The notes under the pieces: generated by a model
Database searches by the model: none
Seen by the model: the letters and a program-made list of their open reading frames with translations, nothing else
Told to the model about the DNA's origin: nothing
Translations under genes and position numbers: made by a program
Shown: positions 8,587-17,528 of the stretch, piece by piece
How the letters are laid out: every line of letters starts with the position of its first letter
Position numbering within the stretch: position 1 is the stretch's first letter
Source of the DNA: Embleya sp045207655
GTDB lineage: Bacteria > Actinomycetota > Actinomycetes > Streptomycetales > Streptomycetaceae
Direction: 5' to 3'
Assembly (NCBI RefSeq): GCF_045207655.1
Contig: NZ_CP108784.1
Location: 1 to 64,000, forward strand
DNA length: 64,000 bases

Positions 8587-9873
8587 TCAGTTCCGTGTCA
8601 GTCGCGCTTGGTGGTGCCAGTCGTGCCCGGTATGTGGGTGGTCGAATGTGGGGATCGGATGATCTGCGTCCTGCCGCAGGGCTTGAAGTCGATGGCCGAA
8701 GGATGTGCTGAACAGCCCGTAGTGGCCGGGGGCTTCCTCGAGTACGCGGAACATCCGCGCCGCCTCGAGGATGGGCCGCGCGCGGGGCGGAACGGTGTAC
8801 CAGACCAAGGGCGGCGGACTGTCTGGGTCGTGGTCACGGCTCCACTGTTCCGGTAGTGCCAGGCGGGTACCGTTTTCGTCGATGCCGTCCACCGTGGTTG
8901 CCGCCACCTGGTCCGGGTGGGCTCCGGTGAACAGCAGCGTGGCGAGCGCGGAGAGTTGTACGGGATGCGGAACGGCGCGGCTGACGCGGTGCGCGACGTG
9001 GGCGGTGAAAGGGACTGTGCAGATGCCCGGTCCCCCGGCGGCTTCGAGGTCGGTGGGCACGGTCAGGCGCAGCCCGTGTGCGGCGAAGCCGGCCTGGGCG
9101 CCCTGGACGCGGGCCGTGGTGTGGCCGGGGTTGGGGCTGAGGGTGGTCAGGCGGGACAGGAACAGTTCGAGGTCGGCTTGGTCGGGGGGCGTCGAGGGGG
9201 TGATGCGGTGCCGGGCCAGCCAGGTCTTGGCGGCGTTTTGCCCCGCGCGGTGCTGGGCGCGCGAACTCGGAGTATCCGCCGGGTTCGACGTGCGCGGCCT
9301 CTCGGCCGGGAGACCGGTGTCCTGGGTCTGCGGCGCCGCGAACGGTGGGCGGAAGCGGTTGGGCGTGGTGGGCGGGACGAACAGGCCCAGCGCGGCGTGG
9401 ACGCCGTCGAGGCGCTGCAGTTCTCCGGCGAGACCGGCTTCGGCAAGGTGGAGATCGAGGCGGGCCGTGTCCGGGCGGCCGGGCGGGTTGGCGATCAGGA
9501 CCAGGTGGATGCCGGTCGTCGCGCGTAGGGCGGCCAGGCGCTCGGTTCGGTCCGGAGTCAGCAAGTGGGCGCGCAGGAGTATCAGTTGCCGGATGTCGTC
9601 GACGGTGAACCAGCAGGCGACCGCTCTCCACGCGGGTGCGGCGGTGATGGCCCGGCCGTGGGTCGGGACGTAGGCGGTGCGGCCCAGTGCGGAGAGGATG
9701 TCGCGGGCCAGGAACGTCGAGGTGACGGTGGCGGGGGTCGGGTCGACGGTGATTCGCCCGTGCCGGGGATCGGAGCATTGCCGAGCCGCGCGGGCCAGTG
9801 CCGCGTCGTCGCCGTCGTCGGTGATCAGCGTGACCGGCGGTGCCGGCCGGGAGAAGAGGGTCAGGGGTTTCAT
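8587..9873 (-). CDS. third protein of the TniA-TniB unit (copy 2)
   Basis: 428 residues, unknown family, homologous to the 1318-2394 protein: ITVDPTPATVTS and ARDILSALGRT near the N terminus, LILLRAHLL in the middle, VPPRARPILEAARMF near the end. Its ATG overlaps the ATPase stop as ATGA, the same coupling as in unit 1. The segment LSALATLLFTGAHPDQVAA resembles the first conserved box of tyrosine recombinases (LLLLTGxRxxEL), but the catalytic arginine position is His and no clear HxxR or tyrosine box follows, so if related it is probably inactive. A middle linker rich in Pro/Thr/Arg is longer than in copy 1. Confidence 0.75.
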   Translation of the reverse strand: MKPLTLFSRPAPPVTLITDDGDDAALARAARQCSDPRHGRITVDPTPATVTSTFLARDILSALGRTAYVPTHGRAITAAPAWRAVACWFTVDDIRQLILLRAHLLTPDRTERLAALRATTGIHLVLIANPPGRPDTARLDLHLAEAGLAGELQRLDGVHAALGLFVPPTTPNRFRPPFAAPQTQDTGLPAERPRTSNPADTPSSRAQHRAGQNAAKTWLARHRITPSTPPDQADLELFLSRLTTLSPNPGHTTARVQGAQAGFAAHGLRLTVPTDLEAAGGPGICTVPFTAHVAHRVSRAVPHPVQLSALATLLFTGAHPDQVAATTVDGIDENGTRLALPEQWSRDHDPDSPPPLVWYTVPPRARPILEAARMFRVLEEAPGHYGLFSTSFGHRLQALRQDADHPIPTFDHPHTGHDWHHQARLTRN

Positions 9874-10682
9874 CGGCGAGGCGGAGGGTCGATACGGTCC
9901 GCGATCCGCTCGAGTAACTCCGGTGTGACGGCGCCGGTGTGGGCGAAAGTCTGGGCGCGGCGGGTGTGATGGGTCAGCGCTGCCCAGCGGCGCAGCCGGC
10001 CGTGGGCGAAGCGGGCGTCCATGTGGCGCAGCACCGTGTGGTCGGTGTGCCGCCAGATCGGGTGGAGGCGGGAGATGGCCTGCGGCACGTGGTCCGGGAG
10101 CAGCGGGGTGATCTCCACCCAGGCGGCGGTGCGGGAGGCCAGCATCCGTTGTCTGCGCAGCAGTTGCCCGCTGTCCTCGCCTGCGATCAGCACGATGCAC
10201 AGGCCGCCGGGGAGGGTGTCGTACAGGTAGCGCAGGTACTCGAACGCGGCGGGCGAGAGTTGGTGTGCGTCGTCGACGACCACGATTCGCGGCGGTCGGG
10301 TCAGGGTGTCGAGGATGCTCGCGTCGCAGACTCCCGGGTCTGAGGGGGGATCGCCGGGGAGGTGGAGGGCGTGGTGGAGGGCCGCGCGCAGGTCGGTCGG
10401 CTCGGGGTGGGCGCGCAGGTCGAGCCGGCAGTGCCGGTCGGGCGGGTGGCCGGCGAGTGCGAGGCGGACGGCGAACGTCTTGCCCACGCCGGAGGCTCCA
10501 TACAGGCACAGCATCGCCCGTTGGGCGAGGCAGGCCGTGAGGGCGTGTGTCGTGTCGAGCAGGCCGGGGGTGCGCAGGGCCCGAGCACCCGGCAGGTCCA
10601 GGAAGTGCATCCCCGCCTCGAGGGGGTGGGGTACCGGAGCGAACAAGTGGGACGGCCGCCGGGGGTCGGAGGTTGTCAGCAC
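9870..10682 (-). CDS. TniB-like AAA ATPase, second copy in unit 2
   Basis: 270 residues from the GTG at 10682. Walker A GASGVGKT, Walker B RIVVVDDAHQL, then AFEYLRYLYDTLPGG, where the unit-1 ATPase has CFEYLRYLWDD. The C-terminal ISRLHPIWRHTDH and AHGRLRRWAALTHH blocks also match. The start lies four bases upstream of the stop codon of the preceding TniB remnant (GTGCTGA), so it was once translated after a first ATPase. A longer frame to 10775 is not credible because it crosses that remnant. Two ATPases in series would be unusual for TniAB elements. Confidence 0.82.
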   Translation of the reverse strand: MLTTSDPRRPSHLFAPVPHPLEAGMHFLDLPGARALRTPGLLDTTHALTACLAQRAMLCLYGASGVGKTFAVRLALAGHPPDRHCRLDLRAHPEPTDLRAALHHALHLPGDPPSDPGVCDASILDTLTRPPRIVVVDDAHQLSPAAFEYLRYLYDTLPGGLCIVLIAGEDSGQLLRRQRMLASRTAAWVEITPLLPDHVPQAISRLHPIWRHTDHTVLRHMDARFAHGRLRRWAALTHHTRRAQTFAHTGAVTPELLERIADRIDPPPRR

Positions 10683-10924
10683 TGTTTCAGTGCCCACTCG
10701 ATCACCTGCTGGTCGACGTCGCCGGTCCTGAAGTGCTTGAGGCCTTTGAGGACGTGGTGGGTGACCTTGGCCCACTCGCGTATGGAGCCGTCGGCGTGCA
10801 CCCGGTCGATGTGCTGCAGGAGTCCGGCGTCTGCGGTCTCCCGGGCCGGGTGGGTGGCGGGGACGACGCTCATGGTCTCCTCCTCCGACATGGCGAGGAC
10901 CTCGGTGCGGGTGTAGATCCTGGA
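10676..10924 (-). pseudogene. C-terminal remnant of a TniB-like ATPase (unit 2)
   Basis: The reading frame SRIYTRTEVLAMSEEETMSV, then HIDRVHADGSIREWAKVTHH, aligns with the last third of the ATPases at 2391-3176 and 12969-13745 (SRIFIWQEFTRMSKEEVRA; AHGSFRNWANITTH). Walker motifs and the transposase that should precede them are missing, so the 5' part of unit 2 has been deleted. The stop is retained and overlaps the start of the next ATPase. Confidence 0.75.
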
Positions 10925-11383
10925 GGCCGGCGGGGTGGATCCGCGAAGAACCGGTTCACCGCAGTCCGGTTCAGGCACTCCGCCTCACCCTTCAACCGCG
11001 TGCTGCGCACGACCTCGACCCGGACGACGGCCTCGGGGTCGTGTCCGCGTCCTGCATGGACCACGACAGTAGGAACGGCCCCGGCCCTCACCGCCACGAA
11101 TTCACACTACTCACCCGAATGGATGAACCCATATCGATTCCCCTCGCACTCACCGGCTGTGCCTGCCAAGCGGACCCGGACCCCGGAACATCAACCCGCG
11201 CCACCGGCGTAGGAGACACGGGTTCCCTGACTGTCAACGGCCACGCGGCCACCTGACGTACTCGACAGGGGCTGTGCTGTCAGCGGTATGCCGATACCGG
11301 TCAACCGGGTGACGAATCTCTGGGACACCTGATGTCGGAGCGGCCGTTCGGGCTGCCTGACGGCTCGGCGAGAAGGGGGATGC
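10925..11383. other. intergenic, probable end region of units 2 and 3
   Basis: No gene is supportable here. Just before the unit-3 transposase there is CTGTGCTGTCAGCGG followed by the palindrome CGGTAT-GCCG-ATACCG (about 11285-11300). This could be a transposase-binding or operator site; it is unproven. Confidence 0.35.
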
Positions 11384-12979
11384 ATGACGGATGGGGGCGG
11401 TGAGGACTACCGAGGTGGGGTGCAGGCCGTCTTTCCGTCACGCCTGGGGCGGGCCGCGGCGATGCCCAGGCTCCTGGACCTCGATGGCCGCGGGGAACTG
11501 ACGGCCGTGCATGTGCGCTTGGTCGCACAGGCGTTGGGGAAGTCGGAGCGCACGGTGTGGCGGTGGCTGGCGGTCGCGCGCCGGGACCGGCGTCTCGCGC
11601 GGGTGGAGGCGTCGCGCTTCACCGTCACCACGGAGATCCGGCAGTTGCTGGCGCTGTGGGGCGGCAACGCCTCACGGGTCCACGCCGAGCTGGTACGGCA
11701 GGCGGCCGAGGATCCGGACGCGCCGGCTGTGCCGTCGCTGTCCACGCTGCATCGGGCGGTCCGCCGGGACCTGACCCGCGGCGAGCGGGCCGGCCTCAAG
11801 AGCGGGGAGGCCGCCCGGCGCGCCCACGACGTGTTCGGGCAACGGCCGCCGACGCACCGCAACGCGGCGTGGGAAGGCGACCACAAGCACGTTCCCGTCG
11901 AGGTCGACGTGGAGGGAGAGTTGGCCACCCCGTGGGTGACCTGGTTCATCGACTGCGCCACCAAGGTCGTCACCGGGGTCGCGGTCACCGCGCACGCGCC
12001 GAGCCGGGACGCGGTACTGGCGTCCTTGCGGATCGCGATCACCCGCGGAGGACCCTTCGGGCCGATGGGGGGACTGCCCGGTCGGATCCGGGTGGACCGC
12101 GGCAAGGAGTTCCTGTGCGCGACGGTCACCGCGGCGATGGGCGCGTTCGCCGTCCCCGTCACCGACCTCCCCGCCTACAGCCCGCATCTGAAAGGCACCA
12201 TCGAGGCGTTGAATGACGCGGTGGAGGAGATGTTCCTCGTCTCGCTCCCCCGCTACACCGGCCGCCAGAGGCTCACGGGCGGCCGGCTCGCCGACCCGGA
12301 CGCCCCACCGCTGACCTACGAGGCGTTCGTGGGCCTGCTGTTGGACTGGGTGACCTGGTGGAACACCGAACACCGGCCGGCCGCCCTGAACGGCAAAACC
12401 CCCGTCCAGGCGTGGCAGGCCGATCCGACACCGCTGGCGGATGTGCCCGCCGGGCAGATGGCGACCTTCGCCCTGGAAGACGACGGGCGCACCTACACGA
12501 TCACCACCAACGGCGTGCGCCGCCGGCGCCGCGACTACCTCGCCCCCTGGATGAACGGCCGTACCGGCACCAAGGTCTCGGTACGGCACCTGCCTCACCA
12601 TGACGACACCATCGAAGTCTTCGACGTCGTCACCGGCCGCTACCTCGGGCCGGCGTTTTTGGCCGCCGCCGCGAGTCGTGAGCAGATCCGCTCGGTCCAG
12701 GCCGCACGCACCGCGGCCGCCCGCCGGCTCAAGGCCGATCTCAAGGCCGCGGAGAAACTGCGCCGCCGACGCTTCGAGGCCTCCACCGTCGCGGCCCCGC
12801 CCCGTCTCCTCGCCTCGCCCACCTCTTCGCAGGCCGAGGACGAGTTGGGCACGGCGGCGCGGGTGGACCGACGTGCGCTGGCGCGCCCGGACTTCGTCCC
12901 GCACGGCCCCGCGCCCGCCGGCTGGGTCCGCCCGGTCGCGGCCGCTCCTCCCCCGGACAAGGACACGGATGATCACTGA
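11384..12979 (+). CDS. TniA-like DDE transposase (unit 3)
   Basis: 531 residues with ATG start behind AGAAGGGGG. N-terminal helix-turn-helix (KSERTVWRWLAVARR), then the catalytic triad in WEGDHKH, IRVDRGKEF and GTIEALND, and a C-terminal Mu-C-like domain (DYLAPWMNGRTG). Roughly two thirds of the core positions match the unit-1 transposase by eye (TPWVTWFIDCAT is identical). The gene overlaps the ATPase start by 11 bases, so the genes form an operon. It appears intact and could be active, although its third partner gene is broken. Confidence 0.88.
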   Translation: MTDGGGEDYRGGVQAVFPSRLGRAAAMPRLLDLDGRGELTAVHVRLVAQALGKSERTVWRWLAVARRDRRLARVEASRFTVTTEIRQLLALWGGNASRVHAELVRQAAEDPDAPAVPSLSTLHRAVRRDLTRGERAGLKSGEAARRAHDVFGQRPPTHRNAAWEGDHKHVPVEVDVEGELATPWVTWFIDCATKVVTGVAVTAHAPSRDAVLASLRIAITRGGPFGPMGGLPGRIRVDRGKEFLCATVTAAMGAFAVPVTDLPAYSPHLKGTIEALNDAVEEMFLVSLPRYTGRQRLTGGRLADPDAPPLTYEAFVGLLLDWVTWWNTEHRPAALNGKTPVQAWQADPTPLADVPAGQMATFALEDDGRTYTITTNGVRRRRRDYLAPWMNGRTGTKVSVRHLPHHDDTIEVFDVVTGRYLGPAFLAAAASREQIRSVQAARTAAARRLKADLKAAEKLRRRRFEASTVAAPPRLLASPTSSQAEDELGTAARVDRRALARPDFVPHGPAPAGWVRPVAAAPPPDKDTDDH

Positions 12980-13745
12980 CCCGGACTACGGACTCCTGCC
13001 CGACGAGAGCGAGGACCACTTCCTGGGCCTTGAGCAGGCGCGGTTGGTGGGTACCGAAACACTGCTGACCACCCGGGACAACATCGAGGCCGTGATCGAG
13101 GCGAAGGCGATGATGTGCGTCTACGGGCCGGCCGGGTCCGGCAAGACGATGTCGGTGAACTCCGCCCTGCGTCACCTGGCCCCCGACATCACCCATCGTC
13201 TGGAACTGCGTGCCGGCCCCACGCCCAGGGACATCCGTCACGGGCTCTTCCGGGCGTTGGGGCTGCCGGGTGAGCCTCCCGCGCGTCCCATCGAGTTCGA
13301 CACCCTCCTCAAGGACGCCCTCGCCGAGGAGTTTCGGGTCCTGGTCTGTGACGAGGCGCAGTGGATGAAGAAGACCGGGTTCGAGTTCTGGCGTCACCTG
13401 TGGGACGACAAGCGCACCGACATCGCGGTGATCTTCGCCGGGGGCGACGGCTGCTACAAGGTTTTGCGCCGGGAGCCGATGCTCGCGTCGAGGATCTTCA
13501 TATGGCAGGAGTTCACCCGCATGTCCAAGGAAGAGGTAAGGGCTACGATCCCCGCCTTCCACCCCGTCTGGGCGGACGTGGACATCGCGTTGATCGACGC
13601 GATCGACAAACAGGCCGCCCACGGCAGCTTCCGCAACTGGGCCAACATCACCACCCACGTCCTGGCCGGGATGCGGAAGATGGAACTCGTCCGGGTCGAC
13701 GGGGACTTGGTGCGCTGGGTGTACAGCAAGATCGGCGGCATGTGA
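12969..13745 (+). CDS. TniB-like AAA ATPase (unit 3)
   Basis: 258 residues, starting at the ATG inside the transposase 3' end. Walker A GPAGSGKT (about residues 53-60), Walker B RVLVCDEAQWM, and the shared C-terminal blocks RIFIWQEFTRMSKEEV, IPAFHPVWADVD and AHGSFRNWANITTH. Very similar in length and layout to the unit-1 ATPase. Its stop overlaps a GTG that begins the broken third gene. Confidence 0.88.
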   Translation: MITDPDYGLLPDESEDHFLGLEQARLVGTETLLTTRDNIEAVIEAKAMMCVYGPAGSGKTMSVNSALRHLAPDITHRLELRAGPTPRDIRHGLFRALGLPGEPPARPIEFDTLLKDALAEEFRVLVCDEAQWMKKTGFEFWRHLWDDKRTDIAVIFAGGDGCYKVLRREPMLASRIFIWQEFTRMSKEEVRATIPAFHPVWADVDIALIDAIDKQAAHGSFRNWANITTHVLAGMRKMELVRVDGDLVRWVYSKIGGM

Positions 13746-14110
13746 CGCACCTCGCCGCGCCGTCGGCGGGGCCGACGGCGTTCTCGGTGTCGGCACCGGA
13801 TCCGCTCCACGTCATCGTCGATCGCCGTGACGATCCCGCCTGGACGGCGACCGTGCTCGGGGGCGCACGACGGGGCGGCGGGCCGGGTCACCGTCCATCC
13901 GACACCGGCGGCGGGTGGTGTGGCCGCGCCGGCGCAGGACGTGTTGTACGCGCACTGGGCGACACCCCACGCGGCAGCGGGGACGCGAAGCCGGACCGAC
14001 GGACGGGACGCACGCTTCCTGAACGGAAGACGTCGGCGGCCCGGCCCCACACCCGAACCCGGGCGCGGAGGATCCTCGGCTCCCATGCAGTCACGACCCG
14101 TCGGCCCCAC
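13742..14110 (+). pseudogene. broken third-protein gene of unit 3
   Basis: A GTG overlapping the ATPase stop (GTGA) opens MTHLAAPSAG...PLHVIVDRRDDPAWTATVLG. The frame is then lost near 13880 and the adjacent frame continues AAGRVTVHPTPAAGGVAAPA, AQDVLYAHWATP, which carries the TVHPTPA and QDVL signature of the third-protein family. The remaining two thirds of the protein are missing. It is therefore frameshifted and truncated, supporting the gene as a regular member of these units. Confidence 0.7.
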
Positions 14111-14163
14111 TGAGGCTCGGGCCCATCACAGGCGAGGCGTGTACGCCTGGCAGAGAGCCGGTC

Positions 14164-14177
14164 GAGGATCGATCCTC
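14164..14177. promoter_or_regulatory. 14-bp perfect palindrome before 14183 gene
   Basis: GAGGATCGATCCTC ends five bases before the ATG at 14183 and overlaps the expected ribosome-binding position. It could act as an operator or translation-control hairpin. No regulator is identified. Confidence 0.35.
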
Positions 14178-14182
14178 AAGGC

Positions 14183-15043
14183 ATGAACAACGAGGACTCA
14201 CCAAGCGATCTGCCCGACAACTGGGCGCACCACCACCGGTTCGGCACCGCGCTGCCGACCTGGCCCGAGAGTGACCACCTCGGGCGGGCATTCACGCTGT
14301 ACGGGGGCTTCGTGCACGCCCTCACCGGAACTCCTGTCGAGGGCGCCTTCCCGAACGCTATCGCTGCCGCCGCTCTCTTCGGACGTGGGTACACGCAACT
14401 TCGGGCCGCGTACGAGCTCGCCGCACAGGGGTTCAACGCCGAGGCGTTCAACCTTCTCCGCTCGGTCTACGAGTCGACGGGGCTCGGCCGCATGCTCGCC
14501 AAAGAAGAAGGCACGGCCCAGAAGTGGATCGAGAAGGGACAGTGGACTCCCGACAAGAAGGTCCGCGAATGGCTCGGCGAGGCACAGCACGAGTCGGAAG
14601 ACGGGGTGAGGCCCTACGCCAACTTCTACCGCGAGGCGAGCGCTTGGGCCCATCCCAAGGCGGTGTCGTGTCTGGGGCTTCTCCACGTGGAGGACGACGT
14701 GATCAACGTCCAAACCACGATCATCTTCGACGCCGACACGAGCCGGAAGGTCGTCTCCGCCATCACCTGGACGACCGTCTTCGCGTGTTTCGCCCTCAGG
14801 AACGCCGTGGTCGACGAACGCGTGATCCCACCGGAATGGAGGCAAGAACTCTTCGCTCTCGCACGCGCACTGTCTGGCGATGCCATGCCCCATCTCGAAC
14901 GGGATTGGGAGCAGGAACGCACCCGTTTCGAAAGCGTGTTGTCACGGCTGAGGGACGCCAACGAACTGACCGAGACGTTGAGGACCGACCCGCGCTCGTG
15001 GGACAACCTTTCCGCCACGCCGGAAAACACGACAACGGATTAG
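14183..15043 (+). CDS. hypothetical helical protein, DUF5677-like pattern
   Basis: 286 residues, mostly helical, no signal peptide. The order of features (AFTLYGGFVHALTG; YTQLRAAYELAAQGFNAEAF; NLLRSVYESTGLGRMLAKEE; FYREASAWAHPKAVSCLG) resembles DUF5677-type proteins, with an LRSVYE helix and a later AHP motif. That resemblance is from memory and weak. A start ATG follows AAGG. It stands alone between transposition unit 3 and the thymidylate-synthase-like gene, with no operon partner. The function is unknown. Confidence 0.6.
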   Translation: MNNEDSPSDLPDNWAHHHRFGTALPTWPESDHLGRAFTLYGGFVHALTGTPVEGAFPNAIAAAALFGRGYTQLRAAYELAAQGFNAEAFNLLRSVYESTGLGRMLAKEEGTAQKWIEKGQWTPDKKVREWLGEAQHESEDGVRPYANFYREASAWAHPKAVSCLGLLHVEDDVINVQTTIIFDADTSRKVVSAITWTTVFACFALRNAVVDERVIPPEWRQELFALARALSGDAMPHLERDWEQERTRFESVLSRLRDANELTETLRTDPRSWDNLSATPENTTTD

Positions 15044-15628
15044 GACAACCACCGGCCAGGGAACACACACCAGGGCGCGGTCCGTCGTCTTGGGGCGCCG
15101 TCGCCCACTCGTGTCGCCTCGCCCTTGTCGCCCTGGTGATCGGCGAACCCGAGGTCCTCGCAGTGACCGATCCGGTGCCCTGACGCATGTAAGCGACAGC
15201 CACGGCGGTGCAGGCCCCCGGTCCACTGACACGAACCGGCCTGTGACCTGGACCAACACCACCCGTCATACCGATCTGCGTTCAACCGACCCGATGATTC
15301 GTCAAAAGCGTCAGCAGAAGATCGGCACCCACCGTCAACGGACCGCCCAGCCCCGCACCCCACACCACAAGCCGGAACGCCGACTCCACCCCACTGACAA
15401 AACCCCGCCGAATCTCCACCGACACACCACCGCAGATCATCACCGACGGCAACCGCGCCCTGTGGGTCACCGAAGAGTTGAACGGCGTTTCCACCCTGAC
15501 TGCCACCTCCGGCGACGAGATCTTCCACGTCACCGTGTCCCCGGTACCGCGACGTCATGGCTCCGATCACTTCTGGGAGTCGTAGCCCGAACGCCGCGCG
15601 CCCGTGCTCCGTCGAGGGGAGACAGAAA
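15044..15628. other. intergenic, no supportable gene
   Basis: The only frame with some protein character is a short minus-strand frame at 15282-15533 (SSPEVAVRVETPF); it lacks a family or a start signal. Otherwise nothing is seen. Confidence 0.4.
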
Positions 15629-16450
15629 GTGCACACCTTCACCGTCGACGCTCCCGACGTGTCCTCCGCCTGGCTGAGGGCCTGCGGGCGCCTGGCCGAA
15701 TTCCCGGGCGCGAAGGGCTACCACACCGTCGTGCGCATCTCCGATCCGCGGCACGAACATCCAGATATGCGCGCCGAGTTGGAGCGCCTGCGCATCGCCA
15801 AGGACAAGTACCCGATGGAAGCGGTGATCAACACCCTCTTCCCCGCCGCGCTTGCTGCCTCCAGCAAGGATCACGCCGAGTTGGCCCGACGCTATCTCGC
15901 CATGTACGAGCGGCTGCGCAAAGCCGATCGGCGCAACGTCCACGGCACCTACTTCGGGCGGCTGGTGGGCCACCCCGGCCGCGACGGGAACACGGCTCCG
16001 GTCGACCAGTTGGGTGTGCTCATCGCGCGGCTACGGCAGCTCAGCCGCAGCAGTCGCTGGAACGCGGTGTACGAGGCCGGCACCGTCCACGTCGAGGACG
16101 GTCCGCCGCCGGTCGAGGAGGTTCCGGCCGACCTGCCCATCCGCGACCTCGGGGGCGACACCCAGATGCTGGACTTTCCCTGCCTGAGTCACGTCTCGTT
16201 TCAGCTGGAGAGCGGCGCCGGCATCGTCCACACGGTCGCCTACTACCGCAGCCACTACATGTTCGACCGCGCCTACGGCAACTACCTGGCGCTCGGCAAG
16301 CTCAACGCCTGGGTCGCCGAGCAGGCGGGTCTGCGTCCGGGAAGTCTGATGGTCGTGGCAGGCGTGGCGCGTCTGGATTGCACTCAAGAGATCCTCGCCC
16401 GGGTGAACAGGGCGCAGCAGCAAGAAGACCTGTTCGCTCCCCAGGGTTGA
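15629..16450 (+). CDS. thymidylate-synthase-like protein (putative dUMP/dCMP C5-modifying enzyme)
   Basis: 273 residues from GTG 15629, with GGGGAGA seven bases upstream. The C-terminal half has the thymidylate synthase / pyrimidine hydroxymethylase signature: FPCLSHVSFQLES with catalytic Cys185, RSHYMFDRAYGNYLALGKLN (Arg207-Ser208 and Asn218 in the nucleotide-binding positions) and GLRPGSLMVVAG. The N-terminal half (DKYPMEAVINTLFPAALA) is divergent. Such enzymes transfer a one-carbon unit to C5 of dUMP or dCMP; some phage forms make hydroxymethyl-dUMP for hypermodified thymine. It ends three bases from the convergent kinase-like gene, so the two are physically paired. It is probably not the housekeeping thyA because the flanking motifs are unusual. 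Confidence 0.75.
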   Translation: MHTFTVDAPDVSSAWLRACGRLAEFPGAKGYHTVVRISDPRHEHPDMRAELERLRIAKDKYPMEAVINTLFPAALAASSKDHAELARRYLAMYERLRKADRRNVHGTYFGRLVGHPGRDGNTAPVDQLGVLIARLRQLSRSSRWNAVYEAGTVHVEDGPPPVEEVPADLPIRDLGGDTQMLDFPCLSHVSFQLESGAGIVHTVAYYRSHYMFDRAYGNYLALGKLNAWVAEQAGLRPGSLMVVAGVARLDCTQEILARVNRAQQQEDLFAPQG

Positions 16451-16453
16451 CGC

Positions 16454-17524
16454 TCAGGGGCACGCCGACGCTCCGGCCGCACTCTCTGTCCCGGGCGCGT
16501 CGGCGCCGCCCAGTCCCCACTTCGGGGGGAACCACGGTGTCAACGGCGCGGAGTCGGCGCGGTAGACCTGCTTGATCCGTGCGCGGCCGCTGATCCCGGC
16601 GACGTCGGGGTGCGCGACCCTGGCGTACTTGTCGACCTCGCAGAACAGGTTCTGGCAGTCGATCAGTTGGAGTCGGCGGCGGCCTCCCAGCCGCACCGGC
16701 TCCAGGCCCAGTCGGGCGAAGTGCTCCTCCTGGGTGTCGGTCATGTAGTGGATGACCTCCGCCTCGATGCCGTCCGCCGCCGCACCGAACGCCTTGCGGA
16801 TGCCGTCCTTGGCACCCGGGCCGGGCACGACGAAGTCGCCTTCCTCGAAAGGCATCTCGGCCGCGTAGTTCAGGTCGATCACGTACTGGTAGGCCAGGAA
16901 CGGGCCGATCGCCGGATAGCCGAGCAGGATCCGGTACGCCTCCTGGAGGCTCTTCGCCGCCAGCACCCGCTCGGGCGCGTTCGTGGCCATCATCGTCTCC
17001 AGCACGCGCAGGTGATTGGCGTGCTTGCGTGACTCCCCCATGGCCGGCGGCGGAGTGATGTACGCCGCCGAGTACAACCGCCCACCGGACGCGAACGCCT
17101 TCGACAACACCCCGTCGTAACGACCGAAGTCGTAGTCCGCCCACGTCGGCGTCCCACCGAGCGCGCCCACCAACAACTCCCACGTGGACGCCTTGTTGAA
17201 GAACTTGAACAACAGCGTGCGGAAGAACACCTCCTCCCAGCGCTGATCACCCCGGTAACTCACCCCCGCGATCAGCTGCTGACTGACGCGATCCGCCGCG
17301 CGGAAGCAGTTGGTGAACCGGTGACGGGCCAGAATCGGGTCGCTCGTCCACGGCGCGGGCGCGCCGGCCACCCGAGCGCGATACACCCGGTCGCGCAGCA
17401 CGGCGAACCGCCAATAGGTGTCGAACACCGCCGTCGGCCGCAACCGCCGCCCCGCCACGACCACCTCGTCGCGGGCGCGATGAGCATGTTCCTCGGCAGC
17501 GGGGCTGGCCAGCAGGGAAGGCAT
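16454..17524 (-). CDS. nucleotide-kinase-domain protein (5-hmdU DNA kinase / aGPT-pyrophosphorylase type)
   Basis: 356 residues. The N-terminal part has the pattern I know from the HMUDK/aGPT-Pplase family: FDTYWRFAVLRDRVYRARV, PWTSDPILARHRFTNCFRAA, DRVSQQLI and FFRTLLFKFFNKASTWELL (residues 36-120). The C-terminal half is helical (GYPAIGPFLAYQYVIDLNYA; DCQNLFCEVDKYARV). Family members in phages act on hydroxymethyl-deoxyuridine in DNA during thymine hypermodification. In bacteria they neighbour thymidylate-synthase-like genes, as here. The ATG lies only five bases from an AT-rich palindrome and its transcript is likely leaderless. Activity on bacterial DNA is inference. Confidence 0.75.
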   Translation of the reverse strand: MPSLLASPAAEEHAHRARDEVVVAGRRLRPTAVFDTYWRFAVLRDRVYRARVAGAPAPWTSDPILARHRFTNCFRAADRVSQQLIAGVSYRGDQRWEEVFFRTLLFKFFNKASTWELLVGALGGTPTWADYDFGRYDGVLSKAFASGGRLYSAAYITPPPAMGESRKHANHLRVLETMMATNAPERVLAAKSLQEAYRILLGYPAIGPFLAYQYVIDLNYAAEMPFEEGDFVVPGPGAKDGIRKAFGAAADGIEAEVIHYMTDTQEEHFARLGLEPVRLGGRRRLQLIDCQNLFCEVDKYARVAHPDVAGISGRARIKQVYRADSAPLTPWFPPKWGLGGADAPGTESAAGASACP

Positions 17525-17528
17525 GCGT

